This document shows, one piece after another, positions 19,964 through 31,221 of a DNA stretch of 64,000 bases. Position 1 is the stretch's first letter. Each line of letters starts with the position of its first letter. Source of the DNA: Chloroflexota bacterium (lineage in GTDB: Bacteria > Chloroflexota > UBA11872); the NCBI GenBank assembly GCA_026707585.1, contig JAPOWQ010000049.1:121669-185668 (forward strand). Direction: 5' to 3'. Both the position numbers and the translations under genes were made by a program. The notes below the pieces were generated by a model. It saw nothing but the letters and a program-made list of their open reading frames with translations. It ran no database searches and was not told where the DNA came from.

Positions 19964-22606
19964 TTAGGCGGTGCGCGAGATTGGCCAGTGCAGGCGCCGC
20001 AGCGCGCCAGGCGCCGCACGCAGCGATGTTACACGCTCGCGTAGCCGGTCCCGGATCGCCCGCGGACCTCCAACCAGGCGCCGCACCCCGATATCGGCCA
20101 CAAAGGCCAGCAGGGCGAGAGTCAGCCACTGCGCCCAGCCGAGCTCGGTGGCGCCGTCGCCGCGCAATGCCAGCGCGGCCAGATCGCGGCTGGACTCAAC
20201 GGTCACGCCGCCCGTCAACTCGGCTGCCCGCCTCAGCACGCGGTGGTCCGGCGCGATGTGGCCAACTTCCGCCCCCACCGGAACGACGAGGCCAGAGCTG
20301 GCCGCGGGCTCCGTACCGCCGTCGTCACGCTGGGTCACCAGGACCTCGTACACCCCGGGGGGCAATCCGTCCAGGCTGCCCTGGTAACGGCCGGGGCCCA
20401 CTTGCTCGGCGATCAGGGTCTGGCGGGTGCCCTGCGGGCCAACCAGGGTCACAAGAGTCTCGAGTTGATTCAGAAACCGCCCCGACGCGTCCACCGCGTC
20501 GACCTCGATCACCGCAACCCCGTCCGCCTGGGTCGCCTGGACTCGAGGACTGTCGCCGACACCGCCCGTCAACGGGCTGACCCACTGAACCGCCTGGCGC
20601 AGGAACGGGGCAAAGCCGTCCCAGCCAAGCCATACGTCCGCCCAGTCCGACCCCGCGTCGGACGTCCACGCGATGGCTCGACCCCGCCCGTATTGCCACT
20701 GCACCAGGATCGGATCGTTGTTGTCGGAGCTCAGCACGACTTCGGCCGTGGGCTTGGCTCGCGTCCGAACGTATCCGCGGAGGTCCGGGAGCTCCTGCCC
20801 TGCCAGGCGTCCGCCAAATACCGGGCTCGGCGCATCCATCCGCGGCTGGAATTCGCGTTCCACCACCGCGAACTCGCCCGCCGTCAGCGTTTCCTGCGTC
20901 AACACTCGAGGTATCGAGCGCGGGTCGGGGACGTAGTAATAGCGGCCGTTTCCGATTCGCGCGATGCGCTCCAGCAATTCCTGGTCGGACTGCTGACCGA
21001 CCGCGATCGCCGACACCGTGATGTCTCGGCGACGCAGCGAGCGCGTCAGGCCGTCAAAGTCGCCGTAGTGGGCGCGTCCGTCGGTCAGCAGCACCACGTG
21101 CTTGACCGACGCGCTGACCTGATCCAGGCGAGACCTGGCGAAGAACATCGCACGCGCCAGGTCGGTGGATGTCCCCATCTGAATCCCGCGGATGCGGTTG
21201 ATTGCTGTCCCTACATCCGCCGCCGAGGTCAGTTCGCGCGGCGGCACCACCCACTGCGAATCGATGTCGAACGTCATCACGCCCAGGATGTCGCCCTCTT
21301 CCAGCAGGTCCACCGCGTCCACGGCCGCCTCGATGGCCATGTCGATCTTGGCGGCCCCTTCGCTTGCGCCCTCGGCCATGCTGGAGGATCGGTCGATGAC
21401 CAGCACGAGCGCTAGGCGCGGCTCGGGCGTCTCCTCGGTCGGGTCCGACCACACCGGCAGTGCCTCATCCAGGGCCGTGCCCTCGTAGTCGCCGGCGGCA
21501 AAGCTGTCGGGTCCCCCCAGGACCACCAGTCCGCGACCGCCCGCCACATGCGTGCGCAACGCTTCAAGCGCGTCGGGTTCGAAGGCTTCGGCCGGCACAT
21601 TGGACAGCACGACGGCCTCGAACTGCGTGAGATCGACATCCCCAAGCACGCTGGGGGCGACGTCCCGCACCTCAAAGTCCGCGGCCCGCAGCGCTGCCCG
21701 GACTTGGGACGTCTCGCCGATCGTGAGCACTCGACCGGGCTCGGCCACGCGAATGAACGCTTCGGCCACGTTGTTGGCCAGCCTCGGGTCGGCGTCCTCG
21801 AGAAGCTCAGCCCGCAGTCGGTGAAACCCGGGGGCAAGACCTCCCAACTCCACCCCGTAGGTGCGCGTACCTGTGGCGACGACGATGGGACCGTCGCTGA
21901 TCAGGCGTTCACTGTCCCAGAGGCGCAGGCGCGCCGTGGTACGCCGCTGCGAGGCAATGCGTACGCGCGCTTGGAGCGCCGTGCCGCTGTGGACGATGTC
22001 CGGGACTTCAACTGCCTGGACCACAAGGTCGGCGCCGCGAGTGGCCGCGGCCGGGATGACCGATATCGGCACGCCCCGCGCGGCAGCCGTCTGAACAGCC
22101 GACTCGAATCCCGGTCCAGCGCCCGCGCCGTCGGAAATCAGCACCAGTTGCCCGCCCGCGTCGGGATCGAGCAGGCCCAGCGCGGTCAGAATCCCCGCCT
22201 CGTAGTTGCTGTCGTGTCCGGGCAGGTCGGAGCGCAACGGCGGCGCCTCCTCCAGGCGCTGCGGCGCGGCCAACACCGCGGTGCTGGCGCCAAACTGCAC
22301 GGCCCCCACCGGCGCGTCCGCCCCAAACGCCTGAACGAAGGCGTCAATGATTCCGTGAGCATTCGCGCGCTCGGCCAGGAGCATGCTGTCTGACGTATCC
22401 ACGACAAAGACTGTGGCAGGGCGGGTATTTCGTCCGATTGCAAAGCCGGCCAGGGCCAGAACCATGGCGGTCAGACCGATCAGCCTCAGCAGGGTCGCCA
22501 GTCCCAGCCGGATCCGGGAGAGACGCGTGACGCTGAGCGACGTCACCCAGATGGCGACCGGCAGCACTGCCAGCAGAATCAGCAACCACGGACGTTCCAG
22601 GACCAC
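19964..22606 (-). CDS. Large membrane protein with two VWA domains
   Basis: 880 residues from GTG 22606. Hydrophobic segments at the N-terminus (LLILLAVLPVAIWVTSL and LIGLTAMVLALAGFAIG) are followed by a VWA domain (MIDAS VVDTSDSM). A central part resembles the glutamine-amidotransferase-like fold found in this family. A second VWA domain follows (VLVIDRSSSM), then a beta-rich region and a final membrane segment. The protein is probably anchored with the VWA domains outside. It is the last gene of the MoxR/DUF58/VWA operon and starts 3 nt after the previous gene ends. The ligand is unknown. Confidence 0.85.
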   Translation of the reverse strand: MVLERPWLLILLAVLPVAIWVTSLSVTRLSRIRLGLATLLRLIGLTAMVLALAGFAIGRNTRPATVFVVDTSDSMLLAERANAHGIIDAFVQAFGADAPVGAVQFGASTAVLAAPQRLEEAPPLRSDLPGHDSNYEAGILTALGLLDPDAGGQLVLISDGAGAGPGFESAVQTAAARGVPISVIPAAATRGADLVVQAVEVPDIVHSGTALQARVRIASQRRTTARLRLWDSERLISDGPIVVATGTRTYGVELGGLAPGFHRLRAELLEDADPRLANNVAEAFIRVAEPGRVLTIGETSQVRAALRAADFEVRDVAPSVLGDVDLTQFEAVVLSNVPAEAFEPDALEALRTHVAGGRGLVVLGGPDSFAAGDYEGTALDEALPVWSDPTEETPEPRLALVLVIDRSSSMAEGASEGAAKIDMAIEAAVDAVDLLEEGDILGVMTFDIDSQWVVPPRELTSAADVGTAINRIRGIQMGTSTDLARAMFFARSRLDQVSASVKHVVLLTDGRAHYGDFDGLTRSLRRRDITVSAIAVGQQSDQELLERIARIGNGRYYYVPDPRSIPRVLTQETLTAGEFAVVEREFQPRMDAPSPVFGGRLAGQELPDLRGYVRTRAKPTAEVVLSSDNNDPILVQWQYGRGRAIAWTSDAGSDWADVWLGWDGFAPFLRQAVQWVSPLTGGVGDSPRVQATQADGVAVIEVDAVDASGRFLNQLETLVTLVGPQGTRQTLIAEQVGPGRYQGSLDGLPPGVYEVLVTQRDDGGTEPAASSGLVVPVGAEVGHIAPDHRVLRRAAELTGGVTVESSRDLAALALRGDGATELGWAQWLTLALLAFVADIGVRRLVGGPRAIRDRLRERVTSLRAAPGALRRLHWPISRTA

Positions 22607-22609
22607 GGG

Positions 22610-24448
22610 TCAGCGAACTCCCCGGACCCGATGGAAGATCCACCATTCGACCAGCACCAGGGTCAGCGCCAGAACCGCCACCCACGGCCACAGTTCCATC
22701 TGATCCTGGATGCGCTGAACTGAGTCAACCGTGGCGCTTGGCCCCGCCGATGCCCCGCCACGCACCGTTCGAGTCGCCAGCCCCGGAGCGAATTCGATCG
22801 ACGTCTGGGCCATCAGTTCCTCACCCACGAACTGGCGAACCGTATAGACCCCGGGCACCGTCACTTCAAGGACCGCCGGCTCCGGCACCGTGAACTCAGT
22901 CGAGTCCCCACCGGGATTGCTTACGGCAACTCGATCGGCCCGCGGATGCGGGACGAGCCGGGCCGGTCGCCCCGGTTCCAGGTGCACGCCATCCGGCAAG
23001 GGCGCAAATGGATCGGCCCAACGCACCACGTTGGACCAGAACACCGGAAACCAGGGCGCTTGCGTCACTCCGGGGCCGGCCACGTCGAATCCGACCACGG
23101 CGGTGCGGCGACCATAAACAACCCCGTGCGCGAGCAACGCGCGGTCGCCCACGCTCAGGTCCACCTGCGCCCAGGGTGGTACCGCATAGGTCACGTCCGA
23201 GCCCGAGACCAGGTCGCCAACGTCGATCGATTTCAGGAGCGGACTATCCGCGACCGCCAAGGGACGCGTGTCGGAATTGGCCGGCGAATCGAGGCCAAGT
23301 GCCGGCATAGCCCGAGGCTGGACGAAAACGGCAGAGGCCGAGGGCAGAAACTCGGGCGTGAACCCCTGGAACACGTAGAAGTCCGCGGACGAGTTCTCCT
23401 GGTCGAACGAATCCACGGCAATGGCCTGCGCCGTCACCGCGGGCACGGCCTGCAATGCCCGAATAATAGGCCAGGGTTCGTTGCCGACCACCACAACCGA
23501 CAGCTCCGACGGCTCGGCCAGCGAGGCAAACGCCAGGTCGTCGGCCGGCAGGCCATCGTCGGGCGCGCGAACTTCGGCCTGGTAGCCCGGCGCCGCCGGC
23601 AGGTCGTCGAACACCAGGATCTCGCGTGCCCCGGCGGCCAACTCGATCGCCCTGCTCGTCGGCGAGCCGCGACCCGCCGCCACCAGCACCTCGGCCACGG
23701 CGTCTGTAACCCCGTCGTTTCGGACCGCCACCACGCCCTGCACGGCGCCTGGCGTATCGAGGCGTCGCCGTACCTGGAACGACGCCAGCGCGACGTTCGG
23801 CGCCGGCTCACCGACAACGACCGTCCGGACCCCGGCGTACACGGGATCCGAAGCCTCGGCTGGCGGCTGATCCGTAAACAGCGCCACGATTCCGCCCGCC
23901 GCCGGGTTGGCCAGCGAGCGCGCCATGTCCAGCGCCGCGTCGAGCCGTCCATGCGAAGCTTCGGTTCGTATCCCACCGAGCAATCGGGTCACTTCGGCGC
24001 GATCGCTGGTCTGTGCTGCAAGCGTTCGCGGAACCGCGCCCGCGGTAATCAGCGACATGCGCCGGCCGTCGTCGAGCGAATTCACAAACGCGGCCGCCTC
24101 ATCGCGCGCGTGCTCGATTCGCTGTCTTCCGTCTCCGTCGGCCATGGCCATCGACGCCGAAACGTCCATCACGAGTGCAACCGGCGGTCCCAGTTCCACC
24201 GTTGCCAGGCGCTCGGGCCGCGCCAGCGCCAGCGCAAACACCACCACAGCCAGCAACTGGAGCAGAAGCACGGAGTGCCGGCGCAGCCAGGCCAGCCAGG
24301 TGTCGTCGGCCCGCGCGCGAATGGTGCGGCGCCAGACGAACAGCGAGGCCACCACGATTCGCTGTCGGCGCGGACGCAGCAGAAAGAACGCCAGGACCGC
24401 CATAATCAGACCCGCCCACGCGAAGGCGAGCGGCGCCGCCCAGGTCAC
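22610..24448 (-). CDS. BatA-like VWA membrane protein
   Basis: 612 residues from GTG 24448. That start overlaps the DUF58 stop as GTGA, and the next residues are the conserved AAPLAFAWAGLI membrane segment; a longer frame to 24544 was rejected. Two N-terminal membrane helices precede a VWA domain with MIDAS VMDVSASM. Long beta-rich repeats follow, with a C-terminal helix (WPWVAVLALTLVLVEWWIF). This is the BatA/aerotolerance plan. It probably works with the other VWA protein and the MoxR ATPase. Confidence 0.85.
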   Translation of the reverse strand: MTWAAPLAFAWAGLIMAVLAFFLLRPRRQRIVVASLFVWRRTIRARADDTWLAWLRRHSVLLLQLLAVVVFALALARPERLATVELGPPVALVMDVSASMAMADGDGRQRIEHARDEAAAFVNSLDDGRRMSLITAGAVPRTLAAQTSDRAEVTRLLGGIRTEASHGRLDAALDMARSLANPAAGGIVALFTDQPPAEASDPVYAGVRTVVVGEPAPNVALASFQVRRRLDTPGAVQGVVAVRNDGVTDAVAEVLVAAGRGSPTSRAIELAAGAREILVFDDLPAAPGYQAEVRAPDDGLPADDLAFASLAEPSELSVVVVGNEPWPIIRALQAVPAVTAQAIAVDSFDQENSSADFYVFQGFTPEFLPSASAVFVQPRAMPALGLDSPANSDTRPLAVADSPLLKSIDVGDLVSGSDVTYAVPPWAQVDLSVGDRALLAHGVVYGRRTAVVGFDVAGPGVTQAPWFPVFWSNVVRWADPFAPLPDGVHLEPGRPARLVPHPRADRVAVSNPGGDSTEFTVPEPAVLEVTVPGVYTVRQFVGEELMAQTSIEFAPGLATRTVRGGASAGPSATVDSVQRIQDQMELWPWVAVLALTLVLVEWWIFHRVRGVR

Positions 24449-25342
24449 GCCAGCGTTCCGTGCTCGCGCAGTCGCCGCAGCACGATGTCCTCCACCGCCC
24501 AGTTGGACCGGATCGGCACATAGCGCACGTGCCGGCGATGACAAAAGCGCTGCAAGTCGCTGGTCCAGTCGCCGATCGCCTGGCGGTAGGCGCGCAGCAG
24601 ATCCCCGTCGCCAAGCACTTCCAGCGCGTCGCCGCGTTCCGCGTCCACGAGCTCGACCTCATCGGCAAAAGCCGGATTGACGAATTCGTCGTCAAGCACG
24701 TGGATCACCGTCACCTCGTGACCACGCTGGGCAAGCGACCCGATGGCCCTCGGAGCGTCGGGAGCCAGGAGATCGGAAGCCAGCACCGCAACTCCGTGCG
24801 GGAGAGCCCGGGCGTTATAGGCGGCAACGGCGCGCGATAGCCCCGTCTCGCCCGACGGTCGTTGGCGCTCCAGGAACTCGAACAAGCGGGCGACATAGGC
24901 CTCCCCTTGCCGCGGTGCGAAGGTCTCGCCGAGGTCGTTACCCAGCGCGGCCCCCGCAACGACGTCGCGGCTCGCCAGGGCCGTCCACCCCAGCGCGGCC
25001 AATACGGCCTGCGCGGCGTCCATTTTCGCCGGCGCGCCGGATGCCATCGAACCGCTGACGTCCAGCAGCAGGTGCACGACCAGCGTCTCTTCCGACTCCC
25101 GTACCTTGACGAACAGCTCGTCGGTACGGGCGTAGATGTTCCAGTCGATCTGACGGTAGTCGTCGCCCGGGCTGTAGGACCGGTGGTCGGCGAATTCAAG
25201 TGAAGAGCCGGTCGCCCGGCTGCGCCGCCCTCCCGTGTGCAGGTGCCCGTGGGGACGCTGGGAAACGAGCGAAAGGTTGGCCAGCTTGGCGCGCAGCGCG
25301 GCGTCCGGCGCAAACGCCGGCAACGCGGCGCCGGCGCTGCGC

Positions 25343-25350
<8 letters not shown>
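24445..25350 (-). CDS. DUF58 domain protein
   Basis: 301 residues. RSRATGSSLEFADHRSYSPG and DYRQIDWNIYARTDELFVK are the defining DUF58 blocks, followed by a VWA-like fold with LLLDVSGSM. DUF58 proteins are nearly always encoded next to a MoxR ATPase and VWA proteins, as here. The biochemical role is not established. It overlaps the MoxR gene by 8 nt and the next gene by 4 nt. Confidence 0.92.
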
Positions 25351-26352
<1,002 letters not shown>

Positions 26353-26356
<4 letters not shown>

Positions 26357-27864
26357 GGTTCGCTGAAGTAACGATCCAACATTGGCAGCATATCGAGTGG
26401 CACATTCCGAGCCACGTCCGGCCGCCCGACGGCGAACCCGCGGTCGCCGGCCGAGGCCTCGAATCCTGACGATCCGCCGGGTCCAAGTTCCAGAACCGGA
26501 CGCTCGATCACTTCGGCGCCCTCCTCGGTCGGCTTGATTTCAACGATCTCAAGTTGGCCGTCCACGTTGAGCCGCTGTTCGGGCGCCAGGGTTTCCAGCG
26601 TGCCCTCCAGCGCCTGTCCGCTCGCTACCGAGTCGCCGCCGCCCTCCGATCCGGTCGTGCCCTCCGCACTGCCCTCGGTCGCCGCCGCGGCAGCAGCGGC
26701 CGCCGCGTCCCCCAGCGAATCCCCCTCGGCTCCAGGCAGGCCTTCCCCGCCCAACGACTCGGCTTCAGCAAGTTGGCGCGCAAGCTGATCGAGTTGCGCT
26801 TCGAGTCCTCTGTCGGCCTGAACCGTGGCCCCAGCGGTTTCGATCTCCTGGGCCAGTTGCGACAGCGCACTGCGGGCGTCAGCCAGCCGCCCGGCTTCCA
26901 GCGCTTCGGCCGCCGCCCGCAACTGGTTCGCCAGCCCCTCGTCCAGGCCTTCAGCGCGTTCCGACGCTTCCCTCAATCCGTCCGCCAGCTCATCCATGCG
27001 CGTGCTGTTCATGCCGGATATCTGCTCGCCCAGTTCGCGCGCTTCGCCCGCGGCGGCCTGGAAATCGCCGCTGTCGAGAGCTCGGCCCAGCCGCCGGCCC
27101 TCGGCTGTCCGTCGCAACGCCTCACCTGCCGCCTCGGCGGCCAGCGCTGCGGGCGCGGCATCGGGATCGCGCTGGCGTTCCAGCTCGGCCATCGCGGCTC
27201 GAATCTGGTCGATCTGTGCCAGCACGGCCGGATCCGCGAGCGCGGGTGCTGCGCCGTCTGCCGCGCTACCCAGGCTCTCCGCAAGCGCCGAAGCTGGCGC
27301 TGGTGCACCCAGGCGCGGCAGCACGTCGGCGGTCGCGGCCAGCATGCCGAGAGCCAGGGCCGCGGCGGCGACTGCCACGACTCCCAGGTCACCGCGGGGC
27401 ACTCGATAGGGGAACGCAAGCGAAGGATTGACGGCTTCCAGGGCTTCAAACGCGTCCCGTCGCTGCAATTCCCGCATGCGATCGTCTGCTCGCGAGCCCG
27501 CCACGGCCGTGGAAAGGCGCTCGAACATGGCCAGCCGTCGGTCGTATGCCAGCGCCGCGGCGAGCGGCGGCGGCGCCACCAGGGCCCGCCCCACCAACGC
27601 AACCACCGGAATCACGGCCATGCCCAGGACCAGAACGCTTACGAAACGAGGCAAGCCCAGTGCCGAAGCGCCAAGGACCACAAGCAGCGCGAGACCAAAG
27701 TTGATCGTCAGGACGCGCGGTGCGGACAGCAGGGTTCGGTGTCGCTGCCAGCGCCGGGCCAGGGGAATCAGGCGCTGCCCGAACGCGTCCGGACCGTACG
27801 CCGTCGCCCGGAAGGCCGGCCACGAACCGCCGCGGGGAATCAGGGGCGCAAGCTCAAATCGCAT
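26353..27864 (-). CDS. Membrane-anchored helical protein leading the MoxR/VWA operon
   Basis: 503 residues. Hydrophobic segments lie near residues 50-95 (LTINFGLALLVVLGASALGL and FVSVLVLGMAVIPVVALVG) and near 160-180. A long Ala/Glu/Arg-rich helical part with coiled-coil character follows, then a low-complexity stretch (nine consecutive Ala) and an acidic C-terminus ending PLDMLPMLDRYFSEP. The arrangement resembles DUF4175-like proteins that accompany MoxR operons. It is the first gene of a five-gene unit in which successive genes overlap or abut. Confidence 0.7.
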
Positions 27865-28024
27865 GAGACCGCACGGCGGGCCTAAGCGGCCCTGCGGAGC
27901 TCCCTGCCAGGACCCGTGTCAAACGGAGTTCGCCGGTTCCAAAGCCCCGAAGTCCCCTCACCTGACCGGTCAGCTATCGCAGCGAACATCGAAAGACGGG
28001 ACGCCGCGTCGGTCATTCGTCTGT

Positions 28025-29740
28025 TCATGCGTCGTCTTTCCATGATTGGGCCGCCGCCATCAAGTCTCGCGCCACCCGTCGACCTGCCGTTGTGGATGCT
28101 CCGCTCATGGCGGCGATCTCCTCGACGACTCGCTGGCCGTCAACCCGAGAGACATCGGTTCTTGTGTGGCCGTGAGCGTCCGATTTCGCCACAACGAAAT
28201 GCGCATCGCCGAACGCTGCCACCGGCGCCAGGTGCGTGATGCAGAGCACCTGGCGCCACTCGGCCAGCGCCGCCAGCTTCTGTCCAACAATGTCACCGGC
28301 CCTCGGGCCAACGCCGACATCGATCTCGTCAAAGACCAGCGTAGGCGTCTCATCGACCCGCGCCAGCACGACTCTGAGTCCCAGCAGGATTCGTGACCGT
28401 TCGCCTTCGGAGGCCACGTCCGCCAGCGGCCGTCGTGGCTGGCCAACATTCACGCTCAGGAGGAAATCCACGGAATCGATGCCGGACTCGTCAAACGCGA
28501 CCGGTCCCGGCTCACCGTCCACCGTCAGACCGTCCGCGTCGGCCTGCCGGCGCGAACTGACGTCGAACTCGGCGGACGCCATGTTCAGGTCCGCCAGCTG
28601 GACGGCGATGGCACCCGCCAGGTTCGTGGCCGCCCGCATGCGCTCCGCCGAAAGTGCCGCGACGGCCGGAATCAGGCGATCCGTTAGCCTGGCGGCGTGC
28701 TCGCGCAGAGCTTCGATCCGGGCGTCCCCGCGATCGAGCTCATCCAGCCGCTCGCGCGCCGACTCGCCGTAGCCAACCACATCTGCCGCCGTGTCTCCGT
28801 ACTTGCGAATGAGCGATTCGATTTGGTTCAGGCGCTCGTCAATTTGTCCGAGACGCGCCGGATCGGCCTCCACGTTCTCCGCATACGACTGAAACGTCAG
28901 AGCCAGGTCGGTCGCTAGTTCCTGTAGTTGCGCGGCCTGCTCGGCCAGCGGTCGCATTCCGGGATCCAGCGCCGCCATCTCCTCGGCCGATGCACGGGTC
29001 GATCCGAAAATGTCGGGTGCCGGATCCAGCGTCTCGCCCTGCAGCTGAGCCGCGGCTTGGCTGGCCAGGCCTCGCAACCGCTCCGCGTTGGCCAGCACCA
29101 ACCGTTCCGCTCGCAGCCGCTCATCCTCGCCCGCCGTGAGCCCAGCCGACGCGATTTCATCGACCTGGAACGTCAGCAGATCGATCTCGCGTGCGGTTTC
29201 CCTTGCATTGCGCTGAAGCTGGTCTGCTTCGCGACTCGTCGCCCGCAGGTCGCGTACCAGGGAAGCCACCGCCTCGCGCTGCGGAATCAATCCGGCGAAA
29301 CGGTCCAGGTAGTCGAGCTGCTGCGAGCGGCGAAAAAGCGACTGGTGCTCGCTCGGTCCGTGCATATCGACCAGCGTTCGTCCCAACGCCGCCAGCGCGC
29401 GCACCGGGACGGCGCGCCCGTTGATGCGCGCGGTCGAACGTCCCGCCCCCCGGACTTCGCGCGACAGGGTCAGCGACTCGTCGACCTCCACGCCGTACGA
29501 CTCCAGGACGGCAACGGCCCGACCCGGCGTAGCTTCGAACACGGCTTCTACGTATGCCTGCCGTGCGCCCGGGCGAATATCCGCCGGATGCGCCCGGCGC
29601 CCCAGCACCAACGCCATGGCGTCGATCAGGATCGACTTTCCCGCGCCCGTCTCCCCGGTAAGCACATTCAGCCCGGGTTCAAGCGCGAGATCCACGGCAT
29701 CGATCAGCGCAAAGTCGCGAACGCTGACGTGCCTCAGCAC
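28025..29740 (-). CDS. recN: DNA repair protein RecN
   Basis: SMC-like ATPase acting in double-strand break repair. 571 residues from GTG 29740. Walker A NVLTGETGAGKSILIDAM, a long coiled-coil middle with DMHGPSEHQSL, an ABC-type signature region around SEGERSRILLGLRVVLA, Walker B TLVFDEIDVGVG and the switch ITHLAPVAAFGDAHFVV are all in place. It follows nadK after 6 nt, a common recN neighbour. Confidence 0.95.
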   Translation of the reverse strand: MLRHVSVRDFALIDAVDLALEPGLNVLTGETGAGKSILIDAMALVLGRRAHPADIRPGARQAYVEAVFEATPGRAVAVLESYGVEVDESLTLSREVRGAGRSTARINGRAVPVRALAALGRTLVDMHGPSEHQSLFRRSQQLDYLDRFAGLIPQREAVASLVRDLRATSREADQLQRNARETAREIDLLTFQVDEIASAGLTAGEDERLRAERLVLANAERLRGLASQAAAQLQGETLDPAPDIFGSTRASAEEMAALDPGMRPLAEQAAQLQELATDLALTFQSYAENVEADPARLGQIDERLNQIESLIRKYGDTAADVVGYGESARERLDELDRGDARIEALREHAARLTDRLIPAVAALSAERMRAATNLAGAIAVQLADLNMASAEFDVSSRRQADADGLTVDGEPGPVAFDESGIDSVDFLLSVNVGQPRRPLADVASEGERSRILLGLRVVLARVDETPTLVFDEIDVGVGPRAGDIVGQKLAALAEWRQVLCITHLAPVAAFGDAHFVVAKSDAHGHTRTDVSRVDGQRVVEEIAAMSGASTTAGRRVARDLMAAAQSWKDDA

Positions 29741-29746
29741 GGGCGT

Positions 29747-30610
29747 TTAGCCGGACCCGTGAACAGGTCGCGGCATCTCCCGCGGAACGCGCCAGCGCAT
29801 CTTTTCGGCCAGCGTGGCGTAGAAGTAGTCGCTCTCGCGCAATCGCGCGAAGCGCGCCAGGTGCTCGGACGCCTCGCACACCACCCGATCGCCGGAGGAC
29901 AGCAATTGATCGGTCTGACCGTCGATCGAGAGTGTCGCCTCGTGCGTGGTGAAAGTCGTCAGTTCCACTCGCTCGTCGTGGCCCACCACGATCGAGTTTG
30001 CGGGTGTCAGGAACGGAACCAGCGGCGTCATTACCAGGTCCCGCACTTTCGGATGTAACACCGGTCCGCCGGCCGCCTGCACATACCCCGTCGTACCCGT
30101 CGGGGTAGCCACGATCACGCCGTCCGAGGTGTACGTCGTCAGCACCACACCGTTGATGCGTACCTCGATCTCGACGACGCGCGCCATCCGCCCTCGACCG
30201 ACCACCACGTCGCCCGCGGCAAGACCCGAGGCAACCACGCCGTTGACACCATGGTGCGTCCAGTCGATCAGGACTCGTTCTTCGATCCAGTAGCCGCCGT
30301 CGAGCACGTCGTCGAGACGTTCATCGAACTCGTCCGGTGAGAATTCGGTCAGGAATCCAAGACGTCCGTAGTTGACGCCCAGGCAGATAGCTCGATACGG
30401 AGCCGCGGCGCGCGCCGCCCGCAGGAGCGTGCCGTCGCCCCCAAACGTGACGACCAGTTGGGCGCCCGCCAGATCGCCCGGCCGCTCGGTGATTTCCCAG
30501 GACGACACGCACCAGGCGTCCAGGCCTCGACACTGGAGCCGTTGCTGGGTGCGTTGCGCGTGGTCGACGGATGCGGCAATGCGCGGCTGAAACAGCAGGG
30601 CAACCCGCAT
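29747..30610 (-). CDS. nadK: NAD kinase
   Basis: Phosphorylates NAD to NADP. 287 residues from ATG 30610; the preceding TTG would add one residue. Contains the NAD-kinase motif VTFGGDGTLLRAAR, NYGRLGFLTEF, and the second conserved block DGVIVATPTGTTGYVQAAGGP, in which ATPTGTTGY replaces the more usual STPTGSTAY. The downstream PFLTPANSIVV and LSIDGQ segments also match. Upstream lies the repeat-rich intergenic region, so its promoter is probably there. Confidence 0.95.
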   Translation of the reverse strand: MRVALLFQPRIAASVDHAQRTQQRLQCRGLDAWCVSSWEITERPGDLAGAQLVVTFGGDGTLLRAARAAAPYRAICLGVNYGRLGFLTEFSPDEFDERLDDVLDGGYWIEERVLIDWTHHGVNGVVASGLAAGDVVVGRGRMARVVEIEVRINGVVLTTYTSDGVIVATPTGTTGYVQAAGGPVLHPKVRDLVMTPLVPFLTPANSIVVGHDERVELTTFTTHEATLSIDGQTDQLLSSGDRVVCEASEHLARFARLRESDYFYATLAEKMRWRVPREMPRPVHGSG

Positions 30611-30683
30611 CAACCACTCACGTAATCGCCGTCGCCTCCATCATAGTCGCTGCCCGTACCCCACCGATTCGGCCACGGTCCCC

Positions 30684-31221
30684 CGAGCAGAGACCTTTGC
30701 ACAACTCCCCGCGCCCTTGAATGCGCGGCGGCTCATCAACCTTCTCCTGGGAGACCTTTGCATAACGTCTCACGTCTGCTAATGAATGGCCGCTCTTGCT
30801 CCCTCTTGAGACCCTTGCATAACGCCCCTCGTCCGCCAAGGCGCTACCGCCCCTACTCCCGCCCCGGGGGATAGCAACGGTGTTCGGTCTCAATCCAATT
30901 CAGGGGACGCCGTTCTTCACCCTCTCCGAGGGGAGAGGCAGAATCGGCCGTCTTCGGCCGAATTCGGTGAGGGGTCTTCCCGGCACCCAACCCCCGAGCC
31001 CACCCGGGCCGCTCGCCGCACCCCATTCACGGGGCGCCCTTCTGACCCTCTCCATTGAGGAGACCTTTGCATGACGTCGCTCGTCTGCTAATGAGCGGCA
31101 GCTCTTGCTCCCTCTCCCCGTGGGAGAGGGTTGGGGTGAGGGTCTTCCGGGCAACCAGCCTGGGGTTACGCAAAGGTCTCTCCTGGGGGAGAGGGTTGGG
31201 GTGAGGGGTCTTCCGGGCACC
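30684..31221. repeat. Cluster of dispersed intergenic repeats
   Basis: A roughly 540-bp stretch assembled from short repeats. Four direct copies of GAGACC(T/C)TTGCA start near 30690, 30751, 30808 and 31060, and an inverted copy lies at about 31169-31183. Copies at 30751-30806 and 31060-31115 are alike over 56 nt. A second element, a short hairpin of the CCCTCTCC...GGAGAGGG type followed by TTGGGGTGAGGG and GGTCTTCC(G)GGCA, occurs three times (near 30918-30990, 31109-31155 and 31190-31221). These resemble REP/BIME-like palindromic elements. No transposase is present. The cluster forms the spacer between nadK and tlyA and reaches into the tlyA 3' end. Confidence 0.85.

Noticed and set aside
20243..21415. 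A 390-codon plus-strand frame opposite the VWA gene, and a 525-codon one at 22946-24523
   Set aside because: Both are antisense to well-supported VWA genes and are Arg/His-rich without domains.
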